Source: Perca fluviatilis
Lineage: Eukaryota > Chordata > Actinopteri > Perciformes > Percidae
Length of the DNA stretch: 64,000 nt
Assembly (NCBI RefSeq): GCF_010015445.1
Contig: NC_053121.1
Span: 29,058,434 to 29,122,433, forward strand
Direction of reading: 5' to 3'
Shown: positions 1 to 12,830 of the stretch, piece after piece
Position numbering within the stretch: position 1 is the first letter of the stretch
How the letters are laid out: each line of letters begins with the position of its first letter
Notes under the pieces: generated by a model
Database searches by the model: none
Told to the model about the DNA's origin: nothing
Seen by the model: the letters and a program-made list of their open reading frames with translations, nothing else
Position numbers and translations under genes: made by a program

Positions 1-1949
1 GGAGAGAATTGATGGGATTCTGATAAGACAGGTCCGCTGATAAACATGTTCCATACCACTAAGCCTAAGAGGATGGCAGGTTATTTTTTGTACTCACATG
101 CATTGCTTTTAAAGGTGGCAGTAAATATATATATACACAGTATTTATTTTCTAACTGTACAGTGGAAATATGCCCCCAATAATAATGATGAATGCTAAAA
201 TCCATTTATGGATATCCTGAACCAAAGCTATAGTAAATGGCATGCACAGGAAGTAAATGTTAGAAAACTGATTTAAAAATATAGTGAATGACCCATTTTA
301 CATATCCAAACCATTAAAGATGTATTTGATTTATCCAGCTATTACAGTAGTGGTCATGCCCAATATACACCATAGAAAGTTTAATTATAATAATTTATAA
401 ACCATTACAGAGAGGTGAAACAGCAGCCAATGGACAGACGTTTCCCATTTGTAATGGAACTAAACACAGCTACACATTCAGCCGAAATAAGCACAACCTG
501 TGTGGTTAGACTTTTAAAATCAAGCAAGAAATTAATAGTTATTACTGTTCTTCCTAGCAGTTATTACATTTTTGTAGGTAACATTTTTAGTGTTTTTTAT
601 AAGAAAAACGTATAGTTTCTGCTATGTCTTTTCTTCTCCCTCTGACGTATTTTCCACAACCTCTTTCATCCGCTCAATGTAGTCAGAGCTTAAAAAAAAA
701 AAAAATCTTTCATTCATACAATTGAAAGGCCAGCGTGTTGAACCACCAAGTCAAACCAATTCAACTTTCTTTCAGCAGTTGGCTGGTGGATGCTGATATC
801 TTAATATCACTGTTGAACCTGCCATTCTGTCTTACAGAGCAGAAATTGCACAGCACACCTCCTAATCCATCACTACCATTATCTTCGGAGTGTCCTGTGA
901 GAATTAGCTGAGAATGAGGTTCCATCATTCACCTGCTGTCTGTCCACCATTACCACAATCTACACTCAAGGGGAGACTCTGTAATAACTCCTATACCATC
1001 TTTATGGGCCGTCATTTTATAGAGACTGTATATTTTAAGGTAATATTAGAGCTTTTTCTAAATATCATAAATATCGTTTTCCTCCTCAAGTATTTATTCT
1101 GATTTGAAGAGCTGAATACAGTACAGGCCTGGCATATCTATCACTATTGATTAATGGATCAGCTTGATATTATAACAGCTCAATAAATCATAGCTCAATG
1201 ACTGGAAAACTGAGACAGGCTGCATGGTATGCATATCATATTGTATGACATCAGCAGCAGAGATCGAAAAAAAAGAAGAAGCAAACTGGTATCGCAGCCG
1301 TGTGATAGATTTCCTGTGACACTGATGCCCGTTGTGAGGGCTCACCATCTAACAAGTCTTGGCATATGGGCCTCAGAACATAGCACACACATTTTCATTA
1401 AAACAGTGTTTAATAAATCAGGACACATGCATGGATTCATTTATTTAATTTCAATGCATAACACGTTTAGGTATTCAAGTCTATCAGAGTGAAACATATT
1501 TGTTTCTGCTCTTCGATTCTATTATTATGTTAACTTTTATGTTATTTAGTTTAAAAACAACAACCATTAAATGGATTAACTCTTTAAACTCTTGGTTTGC
1601 TAGGTGTTTACTGAACTAGAGGATCTGCACGCTGTAGATGTTATAAAAGTGTGGCTCCACTGTCCTGTGGGCTGGTCTGTTGAGAGCTAATTGAAAGATA
1701 CTACCCTCTTGAAAAAGAACATTTGTCTACAAATTCGGAGCTGCTATGTCTGAACAGCCTTAAAGGTCAGCCAAATGATCTAAGCTGTCACTCTGGGTTT
1801 TTACCACCTTGGATGAGATTACGTCTTTTGATAGTCTTGTCCCTTTGGTATCATTTGGTTTGAAGCATCAGACAGTAAAAGTTGGTATTAATGAGAATGC
1901 TGTTTGAAGTTTACTGTGATTACATTACCTGACTGCTGAATCCTTAACT
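1..1949. other. Intergenic, no gene seen
   Basis: AT-rich sequence with short open frames only, none with coding character or recognisable motifs. No repeat with clear boundaries was found. Scattered short A and T runs and TA-rich stretches are the only structure visible. Confidence 0.6.
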
Positions 1950-2125
1950 TTGTAGACCTGCAACTGTCATGGGAGCAATAATATATGTAATAATGTAACA
2001 GTAATAGAATAATAGAATATTAATAGTGTATACTTTGTATACCGGCAACTGTCATGGGAGCAATACTATAATAATAATAATGTAAAAGTAATAGAAAATG
2101 AATAGTAATAGAATAATAATAGTGA
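1950..2125. repeat. 85-bp tandem duplication, two diverged units
   Basis: The 20-mer GCAACTGTCATGGGAGCAAT occurs at 1960 and again at 2045, exactly 85 bp apart. In both places it follows TTTGTAnACC and is followed by a stretch rich in AATAAT/AATAGT. The first unit is about 1951-2035 and the second about 2036-2125. The AAT-rich half has diverged more, as expected of a simple-sequence tract. Confidence 0.7.
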
Positions 2126-2752
2126 TAATGATAAAAGTAACACAATATACACACTTCTTTCTTGTTCTGTCTTGATTATACACAGCTTTCGGGAATTGCT
2201 CCAACCTCTCCAACATCTGTGATAACACAGCATGACATAAATCCTTTCAGCACAATATATCTAAAACACAGAGTAAAATAACCTCGAACATGTGTAAGAC
2301 GGTATCTCTGTAGGATTATTTTTGAACTACAAATATGGGGATCCATTCTAAAGTGCATTAAAAGAAGAGGAAGCTGAAGAAGAAAAAGGTGATCAAATAT
2401 TGAAGACTCTCTTGGGCACTGGCACGCAACAGCCCTGTTAACCTGACCCAACTTCTTGGCTGTCGCCAAATGCAGCTCCACTGCACTAAAATATTAACCG
2501 CCTGCAATCTTTGACACACACGGGTACTGAGAAGCCTTGGCGGGGTCTCACAATTGATCCACATCTGATGGAAATCCATCCAAACGTGTGGGTATTCCTT
2601 GCTATAAATACATTTAGTTCATATACTATAGTGCGTTTTAAATATGGCATAAAACATACGTGGCATTCTGAAAATGCATACATGCAGTACTGAATGTATT
2701 TTTGTTTACATACCCAAATATATCATAACTCATCAGCATTATATAATTTATA
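2126..2752. other. Intergenic, no gene seen
   Basis: No recognisable gene or repeat. Overlapping minus-strand frames around 2176-2683 have no recognisable motif and start or stop in AT-rich DNA. Confidence 0.5.
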
Positions 2753-3117
2753 TACAGTACAGGCCAAAAGTTTGGACACACCTTCTCATTCAATGTGTTT
2801 TTATTTTCATTGACTATTTACATTGTAGTTTCTCACTGAAGGCATCAAAACTATGAATGAACACATATGGAATTATGAACTTAACAAAAAAGTGTGAAAT
2901 AACTGAAAACATGTCTGACATTTTAAATTCTTCAAAGTTGCCACCCTTTGCTTTTTTTTGATAGCGCTGCAAACCCTTGGTGTTCTCTCAATGAGCTTCA
3001 TGAGGTAGTGCTTTGTCAGGGTTAATTAGTGACATTTTTTCCCTTATTAATTAAAAAGCAAAGGGTGACTACTTTGAAGAATCTAAAATATAAGACATGT
3101 TTTCAGTTATTTCACAC
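2753..3117 (+). mobile_element. Tc1/mariner-like non-autonomous remnant
   Basis: It opens at a TA with TACAGTACAGGCCAAAAGTT, which I recognise as the outer end of a very common fish Tc1-like family. The subterminal block continues to about 2950. After a short core (2950-3058), 3060-3117 repeats the 2895-2950 block in inverted orientation (GTGTGAAATAACTGAAAACA at 2894 against the reverse complement at the right end). The outermost part of the right terminus is missing, because sequence after 3117 no longer matches. There is no transposase frame, so this is an internally deleted, foldback-like, 3'-truncated copy. Confidence 0.75.
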
Positions 3118-4361
3118 ATACATGGGTTGTTTACCATATTAACTGTGCATCATTTGATACTTGGAGCATGAATTTAAGCATGGATGTAAATTGCATCACA
3201 GTGCGTCTATAGGTGCATTCAAACATTATATAGCGTGCAAAGTCAATCTGTTGCAGCTACAGACTTAGAGCAGTTTTGCATGTGGATTTTAAATTACACT
3301 GCACAATCAAACTAAATTCATATATATATTTGTTTAATTCAGCAAAAGGGATTTAGAGTATTATGTAAAACTTAAATGATAGCAAGAGTGTCAAGTAGTT
3401 TTGGAGAACATTTGTTTTTAATATATATACAAAGAAGGAGCATAAAAGTGACAAAAATAGTGTTAAGAATGGTACATATATTCTTAATAACAGCAGACCA
3501 CGAATAGAGCCCTGTTCTGAGGAAGATTTATGAATGTTTTAAAGATGTCAATATGCAAGCCTCTCCATTTGCCCAGTTTCCCCCCTTTCCTAAAATCATT
3601 ATAAAAAAAGAAAGAACAAACATTATGCTGAAGTTTCCAAAGCAGTAAATTCCATTGTGTGCTGTATAGAAATAAAAGAAATAAAGATTGGTTACACATC
3701 AGCTTTCCCCTTTGGCCGAAACAGTACGTCTCTACTGAACAGAGGTTAAGCTTAATAACAACTAAGAGTGATTATGGTCTCTGTGGAGTCTCTTAACTAA
3801 TTTTATCTTAACTTTGTCATACCATGATACATGTAAACACTATCTATGTCGATAATGTACCTCACTGTCTTAAAGAAAAGAGGACATTAATCAGTTAACC
3901 TACTATTAGTGAAATTAAACTTACTTGGAAAAATGCTACCAAAGTAAATTTCAAACTGAGCAATTCATCTTTAACATATTATCTTCAGAATGTCAGTAGT
4001 CTATTGTGATTTTTTAAATGACTTTAATGAGATAGATGAATGTTTTGCAGAAAATGTCAGGATATTAAAATTGTAAAATGCTGGACAAAAAGCAATATGC
4101 TTCGGTACGAGTATTTCAACACTACAGTTAATACTGTAGTAATTCTGGGTTAATGAAGCACTGCCTCTGTGTCTGCCTTACCCTGTTCATGCTTCAGTAA
4201 CAAGGCTCTGGGCTAAACAGATGATGAAGTTGTTGTTGTCATCTGATATTTGCACTGCTTTCATGGCAAATGGAAATGAAATTCTTTTAGACCTTTTACG
4301 CATAGGGCCATTAAAGACATTTTCACTAGAAGTCCTTCTTGTCAGCTGCAGTAAAGTCTCG
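3118..4361. other. Intergenic, no gene seen
   Basis: AT-rich unique sequence with no coding frame of note and no bounded repeat recognised. Confidence 0.5.
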
Positions 4362-4600
4362 CATTGCCAGACCTTCCTCCACAGCGCTGCAGAGGAGGGT
4401 CTGGCTAGTTCACATAGAATGGGAGAAAAACTCTGGGCTCTGGTTTATTGACGTGTCTTCAAACCAATCACAATCGTCTTGCACAAAGTCCCGGTGCCGC
4501 TGCAAAATAGCCTCGGGAAGGAACATGTTTCGGTGGAACGTGTGTACGTTCAATGTTGTTTTAGTCGTGCAGCAGAAAACTATGGTGGTCTAGCATGGAG
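4362..4600 (+). repeat. Dispersed fish repeat, 5' part, hairpin-headed
   Basis: It begins with a near-perfect hairpin at 4367-4404 (CCAGACCTTCC...GGAGGGTCTGG). The following stretch contains TTTATTGACGTGTC, AAACCAATCACAATCGTCTT and GGAAGGAACATGTTTCGGTG, a combination I recognise as a widespread teleost repeat. About 90 bp at 4489-4580 are matched by the reverse complement of 20530-20620, so two copies lie in this window in opposite orientation. The match ends near 4597. Short frames across it are not genes. Confidence 0.65.
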
Positions 4601-7600
4601 AACATGGAGAAGACTTCCTCTGCAGCATTTTTTTTTTTTAAAACTTGCCCTGAGCAAGCCTGACAAGATGAAACCAGACTGGACTCCGAACAACAAGGGC
4701 TCCTGTTAGGGGACTGCTCTCTGACTCATCCTCTGCAGCTTTAACAAGCCGTCTGCAAAGGGCCATGTCTTCTTTCAAAGCAAGGCATTATCCACTGTCT
4801 TTATCTGTCCATTTCTCTATATGTCTCTCATCCATGCTCACTTGCACGTTTGAACTGCAGATATAAATAAACAACACAGATACATGTGAAATACATAACA
4901 GCACTGTCGACTAGTCATATTTCCTGTCTCTCTCGCACTGTATCCTTAATGTATGTGTCACTTTTCAGCCTCTTTCTTTTTTTCTTTCCACTATCTACAG
5001 TATAGCATTGTAACATGTTTGTTCCACACTATCTATTAGCGAAACAAAAAAGAAAGAAATCTACATAAAGGTTTTTGCAAACTATTTTATCTTTTGTCAG
5101 CGAATGTTATGTAAAACATGATTGCTCACTGTGATATCGGTTGCAATTGACTGGAAATGAATGTTTTTCTTAAAGCTTACTAATTGTTGCAATTTCGAGT
5201 TAAAAATGACTTGTTTAATGGTGGGAGAGCTTAATTTGCTTTGTGTTACTTGGCGTCTCACTGTGGCATGGCCAGCAACCCTAGTCAGCCACAGTCACTG
5301 GTAATCTGTTAGGGTTTTACACTTCCATTTTGGCTGGACAGAAACATTATCACAGTTTGCATTCATAGCTGGTCCGTGTGGATGCCTGATAATCTTGTAA
5401 ACAATGCCCTCAATCCTGCCGAATACACAAAGATAAACAACAAGCGGTCGCAATGACACAGCACGAGGTCAAGTCTGGCATCTTTCCTCATTTTCCATTT
5501 TCTTTTTTCTCCCCCATGAATATAGTTAGAGACACTGAGATGTGGTGCCAAAAGCCTTCATTTTCAGGGGAAGGGATTTCACTTGACAGTGCCAAAAAGC
5601 CTTTCCGCCAGAACTCATTATCTTGTCCTCTTTGTCACAAGGAGCAAAAAGCCACATTTGTGAGCATTGTTTAATCTCTGACCAGAGGTCAGGTTTTACT
5701 AACAGGTCAGTCATACAAGAGGGAATGAGCGCACTTTACATTTATGCAAATGGTATGGAGTAATTATCAACTATACAAGTTTGTAATGGTTCCCTGTGCA
5801 GCTGCCAGAGAGAGATTGTCGAGCAACTGGCGAACATTGATTATTTTCCAATAAATCAATGTTTAATAACAGAGTGATGAGGGTCAGAATTTAATCAACT
5901 GCATTGCATAAGAAACAGCAGCAGCCGGGATAAATTGATGTTTCCTTCAAAACAACTGAGCAGGTTAATTTATCTCAAGCTGTTTGGTATCTGCTTTTTA
6001 AAAAATTTCTCATTTCATCAACAATAGACGATGAAATGCAGACTTGAATTGCTCATTACTGCTTACGTTTTCAGGTTCAGTGAGAATCTGTCCCTCTAAC
6101 ACAAAATACAAACTAAAAATCTGTTTAAAGCATAATAACCATGGTCACTATACTGAAGATGTGTGAAGATAAGGAATAATAAGGTTCTGCTGCTTCTGTT
6201 CAGAAACTGCTCACTCACATGAAACGTCTGTTACCAACCCAATTCTTCCACTTTGATGTGGATCACCTTAGACTTTGCTGAATCATGTTATGCACCTAAA
6301 ATGTTACATGTGAGGCTAGTGGCTTACTTAGACAATGAGAATCTGTTTAGGAACAAATCATTATTCCTGAATCAATAGAGCAGGACATGAAACATGTTTG
6401 TGTTTTATCCCTCCCCTTTCCTTACCTCCAATGTAATAGGATTTCTCTTTGCAATAAATGGAAATGTCTGGCTTGGAACGTTCCCCTGCACTTTACAACC
6501 TGTTTCCCCACACATCAACGTACGCCATGGCTTGGCTGTCACAGGGGTAATGAATAGCAGCAATGAATAGCAGGAGAAGTAAGATAAATAAAATAAAATA
6601 TTGCTTTGGCACCGGCTTCGTTCAAACTACTTTAACTGGCACACACGTCTTTCTGCTGTCAGCAAAATATCTGAGCGAGAGCAGGTAGGCCGAATTATCA
6701 AGACATTAATCATCAGGTTGGACGTTAAAGCATGTTGGAGCCCCTCAATCTCCATTCAGCCCTGCTGGCCTATGGGAATTCCTTGGATACTTCTCTGCTT
6801 ATCTTAAAATACCATTTCTATTTGTTTAGTTATTACTTTCACCCAGAGTAATTGCTTGTAACCCCCTCCTGCATTCAATTAAATGAAATTCCAGCAAAAG
6901 CACATTGCCATATCATCAACATTATCTTTATTATGTCCAAGGCCCATAAAAACACGCTTCACCAGCTAGAATGTTTCATGGAGTGCTCACATGTGAAATT
7001 AAGGCATCTCAGATTCTTTGTTGCATCATTGCTTTTCTTAACGAGCTTTATAAGTATAAAAAAGCAGTTCTGTTATTATAAAAATACTGCAATTACTATT
7101 TCAAATATTGTAACTCGTTAAAAAAGTTACACCATCTGATGTGAGCGTACCTTGTAGTACAATGTTGCAGGAAACAGGTTTGGTTAGTGAAGTGTGATAT
7201 GAAATGAAGGTTGACACATGGCCAGTGTTTAACTGAGGTAAGCCCACAAGACCTCCAGGAGCTTATCTCATAAACCTAAATTACTGATAAATTTGCTTAG
7301 TAAGCCTCCTTAAATGTGAAACGTAGACCGAAAAAAAGAAGAAGAAAAGATCTATGCTGGGTTCATGTCAGTGCAGTTTTCAAGCTAGCACAGCATGAAT
7401 TCCTTTAGGGTTCTAGACCCAAAGAGCTGCTCAGGGGTGTGTTAAATGAAAGTTGGATTGATCTGCATTGTAATGAGTCACTTTCCCATTAATTCATATG
7501 AGAATACTATGCGGTATCCAACCAAGAAATAGTAATTTGGACTATCACAAACATGGCATCCCACCAACACACCAGACAAGTATTTCCAGGTGCAAAGACA

Positions 7601-7619
7601 TCATGTAGCATTATGTCTC
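4601..7619. other. Intergenic; part resembles conserved non-coding DNA
   Basis: No gene recognised over 3 kb. The part around 5800-6010 has balanced, non-repetitive, TAAT/ATTA-containing sequence with a 10-bp inverted repeat, and 6240-6400 and 6850-6960 look similar. That texture is common in vertebrate regulatory elements, but conservation cannot be tested here. Confidence 0.4.
5833..5863. other. Perfect 10-bp inverted repeat with 11-bp spacer
   Basis: AACATTGATT at 5833-5842 is matched exactly by AATCAATGTT at 5854-5863. It could form a small hairpin or be a paired binding site. Both arms contain ATTGATT/AATCAAT, a homeodomain (PBX/HOX-like) core. Function is inference. Confidence 0.35.
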
Positions 7620-7850
7620 TATGGTTAGCACAATTGTCAAACAATAAGAAGGTCCTGGGTTTGAGCCAGTGTAGTTCCTGGTGAAATTAGTTGTTCTGCA
7701 TGTGCTACCTGTGTTGGCAAGTAGGGGTGGATGGAAACATGTATTCACAAAAAAATTGCGATTCCCACATGATTGACAGGAATTCAATAAGATGGTATTG
7801 GTTTCCTCCCACACCAACAACAAACTAATTGCTAAATATTTCTCTCCATT
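7620..7850 (+). repeat. Degenerate tRNA-like SINE-type repeat
   Basis: GGTTAGCACAATTGTC, then AGAAGGTCCTGGGTTTGAGC, then TTCTGCATGTGCTACCTGTG, and further on GGTTTCCTCCCACA, follow the order of a common fish dispersed repeat with a tRNA-like head. The CTGGGTTTGAGCC segment resembles a pol III B box. The copy is diverged and interrupted. A minus-strand open frame of 126 codons (7611-7991) lies across it and is chance. Confidence 0.5.
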
Positions 7851-10087
7851 AGATACAAAGTGTAGAGCTGGTAGTGTAGTTAGTTTTAGTAGTACAGTAT
7901 CTGTGCTAAGCAAATCTAACCAATTTAGATTTATTATAATAGAGAACCACTGAGTAAAGCAGCATGAGTCTGTGTAACAATGATTTTCCATTCAAAGCTG
8001 ATTTTCAGTTTGAATAATTTTGATTATGGAGCTTAAACATCTCTTCCTCTTCAAGAAACAAAGACATGGAAAACAAGTCTTTTTAAGCTATAATGCTGTA
8101 CTTGACTACATGAAACAGCTGTCTAACTGCTTAGCAAATGTTAATATTCTGACCATCCTAATGCATGCAGATTTACAAATTTAGAAGATATATTGAGTTC
8201 ATAGTAAGTGAAGTTTCTTACAGCATTAAAACCCTCAAGATGCTTAGCGTACATCTGCGAGCTGATAAACAGCCAGACGACAAAAACCACTGATCTGGAC
8301 AAGATGTTTCATGACAGGCACTTATTTGCTCACAGTGATGTGTGATGGGTGCTTTCTTGTACTTTGAACTTACTCAAGCTTGCAAATTAAATAGTTATCT
8401 TCATGCTTAATCAGAGGTGGGTAAGAAAAGGAAAAAGTCGGACAGGTGCAAAAGCTAACAAGTTAATGATAGTTAAATAATGTGGGGGTAAAAAGACACT
8501 GCTAAAGTTAAAGTCAAACAAGGGTAAGCCTGCTGCTTTATAAACACATTTTAGCCAGTGAGTCACCTTAAAACATTGCCAATGCAATGCCAACACGTTT
8601 GCATGGTGTTTGACCCAAGCACAGTTTGAGCAACCTAAGCACACCAGCAGGGAATTCTTGGCAGCCGCTGAGCATAAAAAAAAAAAGAAAGAAAACTCTG
8701 CACACAATGTCTTAGGCACGGGCCCAGGCTTGCAGTTCCTCCCCAGAGGTGCACAGAACTTTTAATCTAATTAAAACAAGACTGGGAAAGACAACTTGAA
8801 AGATAAGGGTGCCATAGAGAGTCATCTGCCTGGCACCCCCGCCATCCATCCTTCTCAGTAGTGACTAAAGCTAGTTATTAAGACCTTGAGGGCGACAAGG
8901 GTGCAGCAAGGAATGGTTTAAGTAACAGTATTAAATAGAAGCTTGGTTTGACAGCTGCAGTCTTGACAAGACTGACAACACAATCCCATCAGCAGGACTG
9001 ACAAAAACAGGCATGAACAATTCATCTCTTCTTATCATGATGGAGTAGAATGGACACCTAAACAACCAGAACTGCAAAGACAATACAGAAGTCCTCTTAA
9101 TACATTTCTGGGGCACGTCCACTTGATAGGTAAATTGGGAGTCTTTGGTCATTATGTATTGCATCAAGTGCTTTGTTTATTCTGGCTTAATCTGTGTCCA
9201 CTTGATGGTGGTGGTGGTGGTGAATGGTGTGGAGTATACGGGCATATAGGAAAGTCAGAGAGAGGATTTACCTATATGTTCTTCCATTCCCCATACCCAT
9301 ATCTGTAAAAAAAAAAAAAAAAAAAAATCACTGGTGTCATCAGTTTTTCTTGTGGCTCAGAAAATCTTTTTATTTGAGTTATTTATGCCTGATAAGCCAA
9401 CCCGGTCCAATATGAATCTTAAAAGTTTGTGATAGACTGTTTTTATATGCTGGATATAAAAAATGTGTTTCCTCTAGTGAAAAGATGTATGTGTAGATAG
9501 TACGTTGTTAAAATCCCCATGATTCCAACCACTATAGTGCCTGCATGACTAAACAAGAAAAGGACAAAAAGTACTACAAAGCAATTTGTAAAGTAGATGC
9601 TGTATGCTCAACATTGGTGAAGCCATTAAGAGTTAATCACAGTATATGGACTTTAAGCTAATATAAGAAGGCAATGCACTGTAATTAGTTATGGGCTGTC
9701 AGGCAGTGTTTCTGGAATACACCACAGCTAAAAGGTTAGGTTGCATCTTACTGACAGATGGCATATAGGCATGACCGTGGTTAACTGTCTTAATTAAGTC
9801 AGCAATGCTTGGATGAATGCATTAGGAGAAATACCACAAGTATTAGAATGTTTGGTTTTAATAGTTTGTTGATTCTGATCAGTTAATTGGCAGTGACAGT
9901 TTCATTGAGTGTTGCTGTTCTTTTGAAGTTAAACATCAAAGTAAACTGATGGCTACTTCAATCTGCTGCATGGACTTTCTTGGATCACATGTACTGTAAA
10001 ACCAACTATTTTTACCATCACAACATTTACACGTTGTATTTAAAAATAGTAATAAAATGACATACTGTCAAAAAAGAGCTCAATGGA
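7851..10087. other. Intergenic; contains a 21-A tract
   Basis: No gene recognised. A pure run of 21 A lies at 9307-9327 and a short (GGT)n at about 9205-9221. The rest is unique AT-rich sequence. Confidence 0.5.
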
Positions 10088-10201
10088 GTTTTAAGCCCCC
10101 AACCTTGACTTCAAGGCACTTAACCTTAACCCTAACCATTGCCCAATCCTAGAGCCTCCCAGGCAGCGCTGCCTGGAAGCCTGACGTTGGGGGCTTAAAA
10201 C
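10088..10201. mobile_element. 114-bp MITE with 16-bp terminal inverted repeats
   Basis: GTTTTAAGCCCCCAAC at 10088-10103 is the exact reverse complement of GTTGGGGGCTTAAAAC at 10186-10201. The interior contains CCTTAACCCTAACC, which by chance resembles telomere repeats, and an 18-bp perfect palindrome at 10159-10176. The short length, perfect ends and lack of coding capacity fit a miniature inverted-repeat element. The superfamily is not assignable because no clear target duplication is visible. Confidence 0.7.
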
Positions 10202-12261
10202 ACCAAACACCCAAAAAAAGATGATTTGGATATGACACACTATGGCTCAGAGACAGTACTTACAATGTCCAACAATAGTTGGCAATATAGTACAAATTCT
10301 GTAGACTGCAATCGTTGTCTTCCTCCACTCTAAGATAGTTCTAGTGGCTTTAATGTGTTGCTTGCCAGGAGGGTCATGCACAGTAGGTAATAATTCCTTT
10401 ACAGTATGTGGGAATAATTAGTAATCTTCATTGTGCAGCTGTAAGGATGTTTGCTGTCCCATCAAACAACCCTCCTGCTTTCTGACACATCTCATTATCG
10501 TACCCCTATATGTTTGTGAAAGCAATGGTGACAACAGCTCCACGGCTACAAATACAGTATGGATGAATATAAATAAGCTCTACGGTGACTTTCTGAAATG
10601 TCTTTAATCGTAATGTGTCAGCCATTACTATTTGAGTACAATGCACATGTTTTACTACAGTCAAGCACTCACCATGTATTCCTCAATATAAAATAAGTAT
10701 GTATAAAAGCAATTAGGGTGTATCTTAAATGCATTCATCCAAGCATTGCAAACTTAATTAAGAAGGCTACCCACAGCTATGCCTATATATGCCACATGCC
10801 AGTAGAATGCCACAAATTTCACCTTTTAGCTGTGGCTCAGACAAGAAACATAGTGACTATTGTCCCATAAATACTAATATTGTATTACCCTCTCGTATTC
10901 ATTTTCCACTCTCTTAATCGCCTTCTCTCCAACATTTAACAGCATGTACATGGACTCAAAGCAGGGGAGTTTATTTGTCCTTTGATACCTCTCCTGCCAT
11001 TTGCAGTGTCTTAATTATGATGACGGCAATGGTGATGATGTTCATTTGTTTGGAAAAAAAGATAATAAGCATGGAACATCCTTATAAGTTCCATGGCTTT
11101 TCATTTGTGCCACCATTAGCTATAACATCCCAACTGCAGTCAATTACTGTGCTGTTTGCAAGTTATATAGTGACCTTATCCAAGCTGACAAATGGCCAAT
11201 TTCTGCACACACCTCTGCATCCCAGCATGCTTTGCCTTCTCTTATTTACTGCCTAGTTTTTAAATGCCACATTTTTTCCTGTTTATTCCCAAAGAGGCTT
11301 CTTTTGGTACATTTTTCTTTTTCATTAAGAGTACTGACTGACTGACTATTTTTTATATGGATTTCATTACCCTTCACTGCCACATATGCCTGTCTGTCTG
11401 TCCTTCCGCCCTCCTGTCTATCTATCCATCTATTATAAAATCAAACATAAACACTCCTGGTGTATGCCTTTCAGAGTAAGAGACAATATATGTTTTTTTG
11501 TGATTTGAGTGGACAGCCTCTTTGAATATAAATGGAAAGTGACTCATAAACATACTATCTGTAAATTCAGCAGGCAAACTAAATATAGTTTAGGATGAGT
11601 GCACTATATGATTTTTATGGTAGAGTAAACCATAATCACCTGTACCAACAAAGTGATAATGGACTCGCCCTGGCAGTGTTCCTAGTCCATCTCCTTGGGG
11701 TAATGACCCCTTAGAGCCACTGAACTTGCTGTGTATGCTTATGCTACACTGCTTGGATTTTAACTGTCCTTTCCGGCCCACACGAGAGGTCAGTTTCACC
11801 TTCAGTCAGGCGTTAAAATGAAGTCCACTCCCTCACTGAGCCCCATCACTCTAGACCATTCCGACTCCCAATTGAACACATAAAATGTAGTCTTATGAGC
11901 TTCCAGCATCATATATTTTCCTGTAAATGGCGGAGGAGTCCATCGAAAAAGGAAGAGGACTTGTGATGTAAAATAGGGTGGTGAAAGAAAGAGGTTATTT
12001 CCCTTGTTTTAAATATGCTATATTACAATGTACCAATATTGTCTTATTTACCCAGGTTATGTAGGTACGGTGCAGTATTTGTAAGCAGTTGAGAACCCTT
12101 AGAACCTGCAGAGATCGAAGTGTGTGTAGGCTCATTTCACCACAATGTATTCATCAATTCTGTCTTTATTGTAGTTCAAAGATCAATCTCTTTGCATAGC
12201 CTTCCCAGGTTATACATACACATGGATATGCATTTCATCAGAGGGATCAGAGCACAGGATC
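10202..12261. other. Intergenic, no gene seen
   Basis: AT-rich unique sequence with short low-complexity patches (CTGACTGACTGAC at about 11333, CTGTCTGTC and CTATCTATC at 11390-11430). No coding exon recognised. Confidence 0.5.
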
Positions 12262-12440
12262 AGCCAGAGTGCTATGCTCCTGGAGCAGTTGTTGGGGTTC
12301 AGTCACTTGCTCAAGGGCACTTAGTGGTGGATGATAGCATCATAGATGCAATGTCCTCCAGTTGCAAACTGCACCCTTCTGTCACTGATAAGGATCAAGC
12401 CAGCTACCCTTAGGTTACTGGTTGACCAGGCTTCTTGTAG
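12262..12440 (+). repeat. Dispersed fish repeat ('CTTGCTCAAGGGCAC' family)
   Basis: CTCCTGGAGCAGTTGTTGGG, then GTTCAGTCACTTGCTCAAGG, then GGATCAAGCCAGCTACCCTT match the order of a very common teleost dispersed repeat. A weaker copy lies at 61541-61665 and likely relatives at 19089-19200 and 43060-43125. A plus-strand frame of 97 codons across it (12120-12413) is not a gene. Confidence 0.6.
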
Positions 12441-12706
12441 GCATTCCTGCCTAGAGAAAGTAGTAGTCCATTAATAGGTTTCATAACCATTCATAATGTC
12501 GGTGTTCGTGAAACTGTAATTTAAATGTATGCTCTAAAGAGTTCTATCTACTACTGCAGCCCATTAACTGTGGAAAAAAACGTGGTATCTGTGACATCAC
12601 CCAAAGGAAATGTTGGATTGGAGCTGAAAGACATATTGGATTAATCATTTAGTCAATCTAAAGAATATTTATTGGCTACAGTTTTAATAATTGTGTATGT
12701 AATTAT

Positions 12707-12830
12707 TAGGGGTGGTACGGTTTGCAAAACCCACGGTTCGGTTCATATCACGGTTTTAGGGTCACGGTTTTCGGTTCTGTACGGTTCTTGTTATTTTTTC
12801 TTTTAATCTTTAACACTCCAGAAATATACT
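12707..12830 (+). mobile_element. hAT-like left terminus
   Basis: TAGGGGTGGTACGGTTTGCA opens a block of repeated ACGGTT motifs (CACGGTTCGGTTC, CACGGTTTTAGGGTCACGG, GTACGGTTC). I recognise this as the subterminal region of a common fish hAT family. No matching right terminus was found downstream, so the 3' limit is unknown. Sequence to about 13860 could be interior. Confidence 0.55.

Noticed and set aside
7611..7991. 126-codon minus-strand open frame
   Set aside because: It lies across a degenerate SINE-like repeat, has no recognisable domain, and is explained by chance lack of stops.
10124..10137. Interstitial telomere repeat (CCTTAACCCTAACC)
   Set aside because: Only two imperfect units and located inside the MITE; part of that element's sequence.
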